A stretch of DNA of 64,000 bases, from contig JACGCN010000003.1 of the NCBI GenBank assembly GCA_014905825.1, positions 2,563,817-2,627,816 of the forward strand, read 5' to 3'. The DNA comes from Lyophyllum atratum (Eukaryota > Basidiomycota > Agaricomycetes > Agaricales > Lyophyllaceae). The translations under genes were made by a program, and so were the position numbers. This document shows, in pieces, positions 1 through 11,822 of the stretch. Numbering within the stretch: position 1 is the stretch's first letter; each line of letters opens with the position of its first letter. The notes below the pieces were generated by a model. The model was not told where the DNA came from. It worked only from the letters and a program-made list of their open reading frames with translations, and made no database searches.

Positions 1-1028
1 GTGAAGCTGAGCGAAGGTCTCGCGGATGACGATGTGTTCGGCGGAGGCCCGTCTATCCTCGATACCGGCGAAGCAGAGAACCCTGTCAAGACGAGGTTCG
101 ATGCGGTCGTCCGGGACATACAGAATGGCAATGGCAACCTCCGGAAGCCAGCGTGCGAGACCAAGGCCAGCGACCGATCTTCGCCGATGGCTGCTGCAAG
201 TCCCGAACCTGTTGTGGTCACGAAGAGCGCTATGAGCGCGAGCGAAGGCCAGACGGATGGCGATGTCTTTGGCGGAGGCCCGTACATTCTGAACACCGGC
301 GGAGGAGCTCAGCATTCAGAGAACCCCGCCAAGAGGCTGTCCGGGGCGGTCCTCCAGGACATACAGAATGGCAACCTCCGGAAGCCAGCGTGCGATGGAG
401 GGTGCAAGAATGTGGAGTTGGCGATGTGTATGTGTGGGAATGGGCGGGGAAAGTGTAAGGAGGTCGATGTGAGTTCTCTTTTAACTTTAATTCGCCAGCC
501 TGTTTCTGATAGGTCTTCTCCTGCTAGCCCATCGACCCATCGACCCCCGAAAGGCCTAGAAATCGTCGGCCGATGTCCACCCCTTCCCCTCCCCCCTCCC
601 CCGCCCCTTCCCCTTCCCCTTCCATCGACCCCGTAGGCAAGAAGCGTCGCGGAGTCTCCGCCATCTTCGGATTCAACACCACGTCCCCCGAGCTCCTCGA
701 ACGACGGGACACCCTCTCTCACGTCAACGGCCGAAAGCTCCCCCAGTCACCGTCGAAGAAGGGGTTCCAGCTGCCCAAGCTCCGGGGCACGGGTCGCCTG
801 CTGAACGGGTCTTGGAAGCCTGCGTCTCAGGGTGGTGCTGGATCTGGTGGGCCGAGTAGTGCGTTTGGGAAGGGGTTGTGGGGGGAGGCGATACGGGCGG
901 TGAGGTTGCCGGGGAGGGATAAGACGAATGAGGGGGTTGCGGTGGGAGGGGATGGGAAGGGGAAGCCGGACCTTGCGCTGTTGATGCCGAAGGCGGTGAA
1001 TGTGCAGTTGTATGCGATGAAGCGATGA
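1..1028 (+). CDS. Unknown protein, 3' part (5' end outside window), internal repeat
   Basis: Open from base 1, so the true start lies to the left. Two exons fit: 1-468 and 528-1028, with a 59-nt GTGAGT...CTAG intron; unspliced, the frame meets a stop just upstream of exon 2. Exon 1 holds two diverged copies of a ~77-codon module, each with the core DVFGGGP and ending near NLRKPAC (cores near bases 30 and 261). Exon 2 begins with a Pro/Ser-rich linker, followed by a basic stretch and a conserved-looking segment around AIFGFNTTSPELLERRD, ending YAMKR. I recognise no family, enzyme motif, signal peptide or membrane segment. The composition suggests a nuclear or cytosolic regulatory or scaffold protein, but that is only an inference. 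Confidence 0.6.
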
Positions 1029-1210
1029 TACCCTTTCCTTTCCTCTTTTTCCTCTATTCTTTTTCTCTTTTCAACTCTTCCTTTCCTCCTTTCCTTCCAT
1101 TCTTCATCTCTGTTCGATTTCATTCTCTTCTCTTCCTCTCCCTTTTCTTCTTTATACGACGCAGTGGATGTTCAGGAGCTTGTGGTAGCACAGGCTACCT
1201 CGGAACGGGG

Positions 1211-1336
1211 CGGAGGGTATACGACCACCAGGGTTGATATACTTTATCCAGGTGGAGGATGTACGACCGACAGGGTCGATATGCCTTAGGGATGGGAGGA
1301 TGTACAACCAACAGGGTTGATCTTACCTTATCCAGG
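1211..1336. repeat. Degenerate 41-42-bp tandem repeat, 3 copies
   Basis: The core CAGGGTYGAT recurs near 1229, 1271 and 1312, each preceded by a GGRTRTACRACC-like block. The rest of the gene-free stretch 1029-1599 is a pyrimidine-rich 3' flank with nothing else I can name. Confidence 0.6.
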
Positions 1337-1599
1337 TGTTCGGAGGTGCTTTAGCTACCACATTCTTCTTGACTTGGATTGTATCGCCACAGAATCTTAC
1401 TTTATTCTTATTTATCTACATATTCTTATTTATCTACATCTGTTGAATGCATATACCCTCTTTACATGACTCGCTCGTTTACTTTGGGTGTCTACATCCT
1501 TCCTGAGAAAAGATCAGAGATGGACGTCGTGAGGTGTGTCAGCATCGCTTTATCAAGACACCAACAGAATACAGAGTAAGAAAAGATAGACATTTCGAG

Positions 1600-1683
1600 G
1601 ACCCCTTAGCTCAGTGGTAGAGTGTGTGATTCCAGTTACTTGGAGCTTCCACAAAGTCATCCGTTCAAATCGGGTAGGGGTCA
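1600..1683 (+). tRNA. trnW-CCA: tRNA-Trp (anticodon CCA) with a 12-nt intron
   Basis: A full cloverleaf can be drawn. The acceptor stem GACCCCT (1600-1606) pairs with AGGGGTC (1676-1682), with discriminator A1683. The D arm is GCTC/GAGT with loop AGTGGTA. The T arm is ATCCG-TTCAAAT-CGGGT. The anticodon CCA is at 1632-1634, and an intron at 1636-1647 sits one base 3' of the anticodon, as in nuclear tRNAs. The intron contains TGG, which can pair with the anticodon as in pre-tRNA splicing structures. The mature length would be 72 nt. The closing anticodon-stem pair is an A-C mismatch. The internal A box (TAGCTCAGTGGTAGAG) and B box (GTTCAAATC) are intact. Confidence 0.9.
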
Positions 1684-1684
1684 C

Positions 1685-1690
1685 TTTTTT
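1685..1690 (+). terminator. RNA polymerase III terminator of tRNA-Trp
   Basis: A run of six T residues starts one base after the tRNA discriminator. Confidence 0.85.
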
Positions 1691-1749
1691 GGTCAAGTTA
1701 TCAGCATCGTCATGGTAGGTTCCTTGAGTTGTTGGATGGAATATCAGTA

Positions 1750-2573
1750 AGGCTCCAACCGTACTATCTATTTACCATATATATACAGTAGATACCGTAT
1801 ATGTTTACGTATATGTATAGGCCTGTTTGAAAAATCGTCCTATACAGTAGATATACAGTATACTATATGATTATACTGTTAATTTTTCCCCTACGGAAAT
1901 CTGTGGCTTTCCTGTGGCCTAGGTTCATGTTGCAGTGATAGGTCGCAATTGAGGAGGTGTCAGATAACGACGAGAGAACGAGGGACGTTTTTGGACAAGG
2001 CGTGACCAAAAACACCTCTCGGATCGGGCTTGGCCTATTTTTAGATCGTCCACGGCGAGCTACTCCAAAATTGTAACGCGTTCTGCACGTTCTTCTGACG
2101 TATCTCAGTGACAAGTTTCATTGTTTGTGAGTTGAGCTACATGTTGCTTTTTGGACTGTCAGGTCAGACCCTGGAAATGCAGGGAATGTGTCCCTATCAT
2201 ATACAAGCAATTCTCAACTTACATACCCAGGTCGATTGGAGATCGGTTGTCCACCGCATAACGATTTATTGCTCAAAAATTTGAGGTCATTTCGAAATCT
2301 CTACCTCCGTCCTCCCCCATCGCGGACGTCAGGAGTTCCTTGAAGGCCGAGACAATCAGTCAAGCTCCCGTTGTCGAAGGTATGGATTCGGTCGTCATTA
2401 TTTGATCTCAAAGAGCCCACCAGTTCCGCTCAAAAAGCATGGCTCGGTTTGACCCTATAACAACTGTCTGTATGTTACCGTATAACCATATATATACTGT
2501 AAATACACACTATAAAACTGTATCCGTATATCTACCCCTTCCGCCGTATACGGATACAGTACGGTTGGAGCCT
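1750..2573. mobile_element. Tc1/mariner-type MITE, 824 bp
   Basis: The ends are perfect 16-bp terminal inverted repeats, AGGCTCCAACCGTACT at 1750-1765 and its complement at 2558-2573. Each is flanked by TA (1748-1749 and 2574-2575), the usual Tc1/mariner target duplication. The subterminal 60-120 bp on both sides are AT-rich and share the motif CCATATATATAC. There is no transposase-like reading frame, so it would be non-autonomous. It lies 66 bp downstream of the tRNA-Trp gene. A heptamer ATATCAG also occurs near both ends (1741-1747, 2579-2585), but at unequal distances. Confidence 0.75.
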
Positions 2574-3121
2574 TAATTATATCAGACTTCCGTTCCTATT
2601 CAAGGGATGCTGTATAGCCGTCGAAGAAGGGAATTTGTCTACAGAGGGATGTTGGTTTCGCAGCGGCCGTCGCTGAGGTCGAGCCTTGTCTGCGGACGCG
2701 TTGTTTGTTTCTGCTTGCTGGTTGAACTTCAGTTTTGCCCACTCACTACACATTGGCTTCTGAATGGGTAGCCGAGTGGGTGCTCGTCCAAGCTCAATTT
2801 ATCTTATCTCGTGGTGGGTGGAAGCCACACAAATGTGACCTCCTTTTCATGGACAAACCGGGTTCATTTTTCAAAGTCGTCTTGAGTCGGATTCAAGTAG
2901 CATCTCCGAAACCATGGCCCTCGACGCGGCGCGCGGAAGTCTGGCCCAGACCCAACTGGAACCCTCAATGAGACACTTGGAAAATCTATCCTCTATCCGT
3001 CCCGCAGATACTCAATAACGTGGCCGAAAATTCAGGTATATAAACCTCCTAAACGCCCTTTCGAAAAGGATCCCTCTTGTCTTCTCCCCCCACCCACCCA
3101 AACCCACAACCCTCGCAAAGC
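2574..3121. other. Intergenic stretch upstream of SDR gene
   Basis: About 550 bp without a convincing gene. It holds the presumed promoter of the SDR gene; I see no other structure. Confidence 0.5.
3037..3044 (+). promoter_or_regulatory. TATA box of the SDR gene
   Basis: TATATAAA, 78 bp before the chosen ATG, followed by a pyrimidine-rich stretch typical of fungal transcription starts. Confidence 0.6.
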
Positions 3122-4397
<1,276 letters not shown>

Positions 4398-5868
4398 AGA
4401 CCTCGTCTGGTAGAGACCTTGACAATTGCGGACAATAGAACTTGGATTGTACTAGACTTGGACTTGGACTTATAGACATGTATAGACCTTCTTTGGGAGT
4501 CTCTAACTCCCCACTAGACGCGGTGATTGAGACGAGACGTTTTGTGAATGATTTCTCCTCAGGTTGGGCGTCGTTGCTCCCTGGACCTAGACAGGTTCAA
4601 CACACGGGTCGACATTCCGTATGTACATGTATGTGCATCAGGTCTTGACCCAGATCTCTAGCGGGCGTTCTTCCTCGCCTCGCATGGCTTCATCAAGATG
4701 AGATATGCGTACATCATACATAAGGGGACTCAGTTTAATTGCAGACGTATGATGCGACTCGAAAGGCAGTGTGTTCATCGCAAAGCTGACGCGGGTGGGA
4801 TCGTCGTTTGATGGTGTCCGAAGTAGCTTTCCGCACTCCTGAAGACGAAAGATGCTGGCTGTTCTTTTGAGAGGGGCGGCATTTCTCGAGCGACACGCCG
4901 CGGGTGATGACTTTAGTGTCCTTGCAACAAATAATTTACTCCTTATTTATTATACCCCAGATGGGTGTGCGGGAATCATTGACGGCAGATGCCATGTACA
5001 AACCACCGACGCAATCAAGAACGGCGCAGTTAGATAGGTATATTCTCTTGTGTTTCATCAAGCAGCTGAGTGATCCCGAAAGCACGCCCAAAGGTGCTAA
5101 ACACGGAACAACCTGGAGATTACGTTTCTGGCGGTAGGCTATGCGCAAAAGAGATCGGAGTATGTGGCAGACAAGACCTTGGCGGCGCACGAGAATGAGT
5201 TACAACCAGGTGGGCTGTGGATTCAGAGAGCTGGAAATAGAAACCCCGCTGCGCAGAGCAAGATCAACTTATAATTCTGCGCCTAAACTAAGCCCCAAGC
5301 TGAACCACTCTTGAGATGATACCATCAGGCCAATGCACATCGCAATCATCGCTGAAACTTAAGAGGCCGCGACACTAAATGTACTGGACGATAGAGATCT
5401 CTGTATGATGACACCCTACGAATGACAGGAAATCGGTCAGAATGCACGCGTAGCCCGCTCCGAAGAAGGAATATGTAGACGCACAGCTTTCGATGCAGTA
5501 GTTGTTGTATATTGTGTGCGGATCACGGTGTTTCGGTGCACGACTCGTATCAATCTTAGCTGCGGGTGCTTACAGGTAAAGGGGACGCGAGAATAGGAGG
5601 CCATGTACAGGTATTCCGTCAGCGGTTCGGGGACCTGACAGTATTTCGTGACTCTGGACCAGCAGAATAGCCCCAGAATCCGTACCTGTTGTTGCCAACT
5701 CTACTCGCTGACTCGCTGCTCAGTGACTGCCCGAGACTTGAGGCCTTGAGGCGCCCGCTTCTAGTTTCATTCTTGCTCTCGGGCGCAGAGGGTGAAGAAA
5801 GGCTTGTAATAAAATGGTGTCATTGTCTCGCTGATAATGACTGCGGACTTGTCGAAGTTGACCGGAAG
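4398..5868. other. Gene-free stretch
   Basis: About 1.5 kb with only short random reading frames between the SDR gene and the YR retrotransposon. No RNA gene, repeat or gene remnant was recognised. Confidence 0.5.
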
Positions 5869-6023
5869 GATGATGTTTTCGGAGAACCCGAGGAACGAGG
5901 GTGATCCGAAAAGAGGGTCTACGTGATGAGTAAGCGTCGGTGGCGGGCACCCGCTTTGCTGCCCGCCACCACAGGAAAGCTCACTCAGTCACTCGAAATC
6001 GTGCATCACGATTCCTTTTTGCA
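5869..6023 (+). repeat. Ngaro repeat A1 (155 bp)
   Basis: Left terminal repeat, identical to A2 at 11396-11550. It contains a perfect 10-bp hairpin stem GTGGCGGGCA/TGCCCGCCAC around 5939-5972 and a second small inverted repeat, AATCGTG/CACGATT. Confidence 0.9.
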
Positions 6024-6064
6024 TTAAAAAAACTCTATCTACTTGCTTATTACATTTTCTGGCC

Positions 6065-7973
6065 ATGCCCGTCATACACAACGACCCCAACGAGGCAATT
6101 TGCCCCGACTTTGCATCACAAGACTATGAAGGTGCTCGGAACGCTCTCATTCGAGACGGGATCGACGACGCGACAGCGACCGTGATGCTGACCCAGACCT
6201 GGAACGCTAGCAACGCGGTTGAGAGGACGATGTGGGCTCGTCAGGTGGAAGCAGAACAGGCGGCGGCGGCCGAGGCAGAACGCGAGATCCAGGCGACACA
6301 GGCACGCCAGGAGGAAGCGAGGAGTCACGAGGACGAAGCCTCGCGCGCCGAGGAGCGCAAGAAGCACAGGGCCAAGTACATCGAGATCCCCGAGGTTCCC
6401 CCGCCGAGCACCCCGCCCGAGATCTTATCGGCGTACGCGACCACTCGGCTCCAAAAGGGGAACTACGTCGAGCTGTGGTATTTCACCAACGACGGCCTCG
6501 ATCACGCGCTCAAGAACTCTGCGACACTGGACGAGAGCGCTATGGTTCAGACCTTCGACAAGGAGGGCCGCGCGACCTGGGTTTCTGCAGCGGCGTCGAG
6601 GGAGGCGCGCTCTGCCGTGGATGACAGGAATCTGACGTGGGAGGAGGTCCAGATCGCGGTCCCTCGCTTCCTGGACGCGATACACGCCGCCGGCTGGACG
6701 CGACAGCGACAGGTGATGATGACCCATCTATTCACGAGGCTACAGATGCACCCACTGCGCTCCACGAAAGACCCCCTCGATAGGCGAGGTCTCCTCCGCT
6801 ACCTATCAGAGCAGCGCCGTTTATGGCATTCAGCCATCGACACACCGGGAGGTGCCTGGGACATAGGTACACTCAGCGAGACGCTGATTCGCGCAGCAGT
6901 TGACGCTGTATGGAAGGAAGACAGGGCTAAGAGGGATGCGGAACGGACCTACATCGTGCGTAGTCTGCTTTTCTTTCCATTACTGAATACTCACATATAG
7001 CTTTCATCCCCCTCTTCTATAATCCGCCCCCTTCTCGTCACATCACTACCCCAAACGCGACACCCGTATCTTCATGCGGCCTCATCTGCGACACCCGTAT
7101 CTTCATGCGGCCTCAACTGCGACACCCGCATCTTCATGCCGCTATCACCCTACGCATCTTCATGCGCGCCCTACGCATCTTTATGCGGCCGTATCTTCAT
7201 GCGGTTCCCTGGCTCTCGCATCTTCATGCACTCGCATCTTTATGCGGCCGTATCTTCATGCGGTTTCCTGTCTCTCGCATCTTTATGCGGCCGTATCTTC
7301 ATGCGGTTCCCTGGCTCTCGCATCTTCATGCGCTCGCATCTTCATGCGATTGGCCTCCTCGTTGCATCTCCATGCGGCCCCATCTTTATGTGGCTTGACG
7401 AACCCCTTCCTGCCGCATCTTTATGCGCACGTATCTTATGCGTCATGACGGTCATAGTTTGAGAAGCAGATGGCAGAACTCGCTACCGCACAGGCTGGAC
7501 GAGAGCAGCGCGGACGTGCACGACGCTCCAGGTCACCTCAGCGGAGCTTTTCCAGCTCGCGCCGCCGCCGCTCCATCACACCACCGCGCCATCAAGATGA
7601 TAGCAGGGGGCATCGGGGCAATGAGGGACGGGGAGGTGGACGCGACGAGCGGGATCGATCCTTTCCGTCAAGGGAGGGGGGTTTTCGACGCGGCGCAGGG
7701 AAGAGGACATTGGCAGCCTGCGCCGTCTGCCTCGGCCGTCACCCACACCCGATCATCAGGTGCGAGGCTCGACGTACTTGGGACAATCTCTACGAAGCAC
7801 TTGCTTGCCGCATCAACCGGGCTCTCACCATGCGAGACGGCCGCCAGGTTTGCCAGGACTGGCAACGAGAAGAGGGGTGCTCCGCCAGTCACCACGACGC
7901 CAAGCACTTCTGCTCAGGCTGTGGTTCCCACTCTCCCGGAGCTCAGGAGTGCCCTCGTGCTCAGAAGGCATGA
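6065..7973 (+). CDS. Ngaro Gag-like protein, spliced across a palindromic minisatellite
   Basis: Exon 1 is 6065-6955 and exon 2 is 7470-7973, joined in phase by a 514-nt GTGCGT...GAAGCAG intron; the product is 464 aa. The first part has an Ala/Glu-rich predicted coiled coil (roughly residues 55-105) and then a conserved Gag core. The second part has an Arg/Ser-rich basic region and, at its end, Cys/His clusters (CAVC..., then CSGCGSH) like the zinc-binding tails of DIRS/Ngaro Gag proteins. Without splicing the first frame stops at 7000, before the minisatellite. The intron is inferred from frame logic, so a frameshift or a defective element is the alternative. The stop overlaps the start of the RT frame. 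Confidence 0.7.
7025..7450 (+). repeat. Palindromic minisatellite inside the gag intron
   Basis: Over 20 variants of CGCATCTTCATGCG, a self-complementary core (CGCAT/ATGCG), arranged with short spacers such as GCC or GTTCCCTGGCTCT. All three forward frames stay open through most of the array because of its composition, which creates misleading long frames. It lies wholly inside the predicted intron. Confidence 0.85.
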
Positions 7974-9951
7974 AGCGAAGTGCCCCTACCCCCCGGACAT
8001 CTGGCATTCTCAGCTATGGGACGCCGGTCTCCTCGAAAAGTATTCCCACCTCCCTAGAGGTTTTAGATTCGGTTTCTCATTTAACTTCCCTTCCATTCTC
8101 GCTACACAATCTCCGCCTAATAGTTCCACCGTTGACGATTTCGCCGACGAATTCCGTGCCATCGTGGATACGGAAATCTCAAAAGGAAGGTACATCGGTC
8201 CCTTCTCACGCAGGCAGCTCGAGGAAGCAATCGGTCCCTTCCAGACCTCCCCTTTCTCCATCATACCCAAGCCCAACAAACCAGGGAAATTCCGCATCAT
8301 TCAAAATCTCTCCTTCCCCCACTCTCCGTCCTCCGCTTTCCCCAATCCCTCCATCAACTCGTTTACCAACTCAAATGATTTTCCGTGTACATGGGGGACT
8401 TTCTCTGTCATATGTCTGCTCATCTCCAGGCTCCCTCCGGGTTCGCAAGCAGCAGTGCGGGACGTGGCGGAGGCATACCGCACTATTCCCCTCCACCCGT
8501 CACAATGGCCAGCAGCGGTCGCGCGGGTGGGGGATGACGAGTTCTGCGTTGACACCAGCCTCTGCTTCGGGGCCTCTCCCTCATCAGGTGGTTATGGATG
8601 CCCTGCTGATGCTGGTCTCGATATTATGCGCTATCGAGGGATGGGTCCTCTCTCCAAATGGGTCGATGACCATTTCTTCCTACGCATCCTTCGGAAGCAC
8701 CTCCCAGCATACAATGAGCTCCGACGCCAATGGCATAGGGAAATTGTCGCCCGAGGGGAACACCGCTCTGGTGGGCGCCTTTGGTACGGTGGTGCTCTAT
8801 TCGATGACGGCACCTTGGAGGAGTTCGACGAAGACTGCAGGTTCCCCATCCGAGACCTCTCCGCTGCATCTCCCCGCTCCTATCTCGAGGCCCAGTTCAC
8901 CTACAACCTCGATGACGTGGACCGCACCTCCGACCTCCTGGGGATCCCCTGGGAGAAGTCGAAAGACAAGCCGTTCGCGCCAACGAACACGTTCATCGGC
9001 CTCTCCTGGGACCTCGAGGCGCTCTCAGTTTCTCTGGGAGAAGGAAAGGCCGAGAAATACCTGGCGGCCATTGAGGAATGGCGCGTTCACTCCACCCATG
9101 ACCTCCGGGACGTTCAGAGGCTCTATGGCAAACTCCTCCATGCCTCGTTGGTCTACCCTGCAGGACGAGCTTACCTCACCAACCTGGAGACCATGCTCCG
9201 AGGGGGCAGTGACCGTCCTTTCGTTCCATACCACCCACCTCGAGGAGTATCATCGGACCTTGACTGGTGGGCGGCTACGCTCCGGTCAACCCGGAAGCGT
9301 CCCATCCCTCGCCCCGTCTTTCTCTCCGATATTGGCTCATTCTCTGACGCCAGTTCTGGAATCGGCGTCGCCATTATCCTGGGAGGCTTCTGGCGCGCGT
9401 GGCGCTTGGTACCAGGCTGGCAGACCCTCGACGGCAAGCGCGATATCCAGTGGGCGGAGGCCATTGGATTCGAGCTCCTCATCCATGCCCTCGCTGCCAC
9501 CAGCGACCCAGCGGAGCACCACAGAGTCCATGGGGACAACCAAGGAGTGGTTGAGGGATGGTGGAATGGTCGAAGCCGCAACACGGCCGTCAATGGGGTA
9601 TTTCGTCGCCTCCACAGCTTCCTTGAGAACGAGGGTCGAACCGGGCACTTCCATTCAGCCTACGTACCGAGCGCCTACAACCCAGCGGATGCCCCCTCTC
9701 GAGGGAAATTCCCTCCCCGACATCTTCTCCTCCCCCCGGTGGAACTACCAGATGGGCTTGACCGGTTCCTTGTCGATGCAACCGAGCCGTACACCCCAAC
9801 AGAGCTTCGGCTCTTGCGGGAGGGCAAATACCCGCCAGCCACAGCCCGGATTATCAACTCCTCCCTCCATGACACTCGGGCGCGCGAGCGTTTCAACGGT
9901 GAGAGGTTCCGGGAGGAGCGATCCATCGACGAGATCGAATGGGAGACTTAA
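7901..9951 (+). CDS. Ngaro reverse transcriptase - RNase H
   Basis: The frame is open from 7423, but recognisable protein begins only near 7930. Reverse-transcriptase landmarks are SIIPKPNKPGKFRIIQN, the motif A region VRDVAEAYRTIPLHP, motif B FGASPSSGGYG and the catalytic WVDDHF (about 8661-8672). RNase H follows with FSDASSG (about 9345), the acidic residues of WAEAIGFE and HGDNQG, and a terminal NPADAPSRG motif. RT and RNase H would copy the element RNA into DNA in cytoplasmic particles. The frame is offset from gag exon 2, which ends in ATGA at 7970-7973, so expression by frameshift, reinitiation or alternative splicing is needed. The start given is approximate. Confidence 0.85.
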
Positions 9952-11137
9952 CGGTGTACCGAGATTCGGCGCTGCTTTACCATCACCCCTGACGTTGGGG
10001 CGCCCAAGGCCTTACAAGGGTGATCTGGCGCCTTTCCCATCCTCCCTCCGACCCCATTGTCTTGCGAGAGACCGTCTTTTGCTGTGGACGCCGCTCGCAG
10101 CACGTCGGCTCAACCCGGATCAAGCCATGACAGAACAGGACCTGGTACGAGTCCTCAACGTCATCTCTGCATCCTGGTCGCATGGGACCAGAGAGACATA
10201 TGGCTCAGGTCTGCTGGTGTATCACGTCTTCTGTGATCTGCGGGGTGTACCCGACTCGGAGCGGTGCCCAGCACATCCGAACCTCGTCTTATCTTTTCTG
10301 GCAGCATGTGCAGGCTCGTATTCAGGGACAGCTCTGGCTAACAGCTTGTATGGGGTGCAGGCATGGCACACATTGCATGGTGCACCATGGGCCATGACTC
10401 CGACCGAGATACAGGCCGCACTGGATGGCGCGAAGAGGCTGGCACCACCGGAGTCGAAGCGCTCAAAGAGGGAGCCGTTCACAGTGGATCTAATGGCGAG
10501 GCTCTGCTCGCGTCTCAACCCCGATGACCCCGTCGACGCTTCCATTAGGGCCTGCTTCCAGTGTGCGTTCTTCTCGACAGCACGCTTGGGTGAATTCGTG
10601 CTTGAGAACCTAAAAGCATTCGACCCCGCCATCCATATTAAGCGGAGCGACATGCGCAGAGGCCAGGATCGACAAGGCAATGAGGTCACCATCCTCTTCG
10701 TTCCACGTACGAAGGTGTCCCCAGAGGGGGAAGAACTCTACTTTGCACGTCAGGAGGGACCATGCGACCCGGAGGAAGCGTTAGCTCACCACCTTCGGGT
10801 TAACGATCTCGCCGACGGGACACATCTGTTCGCCTATCGCCATGGGAAATCACAACGGCCGCTGACCCGCACCACCTTCACGAGACGCCTTAACGCCATT
10901 GCCGGCGAGCTGGGAATGGAAATCCTGCGCTTCCACGGCACCCGGATCGGGTCAGTATTGGAGTACCTCCTTCGGGGAGTTCCCCTCGCAGTTGTCAAAG
11001 TCATGGGTCGATGGAGCAGTGACGCTTTTGAAGTGTACCTCCGGAAGCACGCCGTCATTCTGGCACCATACCTCCAGGACACCCCAGTGTTTGAGGAGTT
11101 CACACGGGTGACAGTGGCCCTGCCCCGGGTACGATAA
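9952..11137 (+). CDS. Ngaro tyrosine recombinase
   Basis: Phage-integrase-fold tyrosine recombinase, the integration enzyme of Ngaro elements. The first ATG in this frame after the RT stop is at 10127, but related-looking sequence (DRLLLWTPLAAR) starts earlier, so the true start or joining to RT is unresolved. The N-terminal SAM-like part includes TYGSGLLVYHVFCD. The catalytic part shows the first Arg in ARLGEF (about 10582), HGTRIG (about 10933-10950) with the His-x-x-Arg box, and the nucleophile Tyr in EVYLRKHA (about 11036). All key residues are present and the frame has no internal stop, so the protein may be active. Confidence 0.85.
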
Positions 11138-11214
11138 TGTACGTTCCGCTCCTTTTGGTCTGTGGGGGTCCGCGCTTCGCTCGACGCGTCGCGGCGCTCC
11201 TCAAAGGTTTTGGG

Positions 11215-11398
11215 AATCGCAGCTCATTGCGGACCGTTTCTTCACAGATTCAGGTCGATGTTTCGAGCTAAAGGACCTTCGGTCCTTTCCCCAAAACACA
11301 GCAACAGCATACAAACTCACAATAGATATATTGTTTGTAGTGTTACTGTCCACATCTAACATGATACATCGCCTCCGCGCGATCTCCTACACATAGAT
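11215..11398 (+). repeat. Ngaro repeat B1 (184 bp)
   Basis: Identical to B2 at 11639-11822 and joined directly to A2 through a shared GAT. It contains a hairpin AAAGGACC/GGTCCTTT with a 3-base loop. Confidence 0.9.
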
Positions 11399-11550
11399 GA
11401 TGTTTTCGGAGAACCCGAGGAACGAGGGTGATCCGAAAAGAGGGTCTACGTGATGAGTAAGCGTCGGTGGCGGGCACCCGCTTTGCTGCCCGCCACCACA
11501 GGAAAGCTCACTCAGTCACTCGAAATCGTGCATCACGATTCCTTTTTGCA
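11396..11550 (+). repeat. Ngaro repeat A2 (155 bp)
   Basis: Identical to A1. It is followed by an 88-bp unique spacer (11551-11638) before B2. Confidence 0.9.
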
Positions 11551-11638
11551 CCCGCCCGCCACTCCCTATTTCCAGCCGTCTCGCCTGCTCGACGCATCAG
11601 ACTTGCTTTCTGACGGAGCTGGATTGGCCCGCCCGCCC

Positions 11639-11822
11639 AATCGCAGCTCATTGCGGACCGTTTCTTCACAGATTCAGGTCGATGTTTCGAGCTAAAGGAC
11701 CTTCGGTCCTTTCCCCAAAACACAGCAACAGCATACAAACTCACAATAGATATATTGTTTGTAGTGTTACTGTCCACATCTAACATGATACATCGCCTCC
11801 GCGCGATCTCCTACACATAGAT
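11639..11822 (+). repeat. Ngaro repeat B2 (184 bp)
   Basis: Right terminal repeat, identical to B1, ending in GAT at 11820-11822, the inferred crossover trinucleotide. Confidence 0.9.

Larger units (their letters stand above)
5869..11822 (+). mobile_element. Ngaro-type tyrosine-recombinase retrotransposon, apparently complete
   Basis: The order is A1 - gag - RT/RNase H - tyrosine recombinase - B1 - A2 - spacer - B2, the split-direct-repeat layout of Ngaro (DIRS-order) elements. A1 (5869-6023) and A2 (11396-11550) are 155 bp and identical by eye; B1 (11215-11398) and B2 (11639-11822) are 184 bp and identical by eye. B1 runs into A2 through a shared GAT trinucleotide. The same GAT marks both outer edges (5869-5871 and 11820-11822), as expected from site-specific recombination of a circular intermediate without target duplication. 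No integrase of the DDE type is present. Identical repeats and open frames argue for a recent insertion. Length is 5.95 kb. Confidence 0.9.

Noticed and set aside
1863..2114. 83-aa minus-strand frame inside the MITE as a transposase remnant
   Set aside because: No DDE-like motif or helix-turn-helix is visible; the composition looks random.
2735..2971. 78-aa frame upstream of the SDR gene
   Set aside because: No motif, no introns, and it overlaps the presumed promoter.
7074..7462. Three overlapping open frames through the CGCATCTTCATGCG array
   Set aside because: They exist only because the repeat lacks stop codons in the three forward frames; the array lies inside the predicted gag intron.
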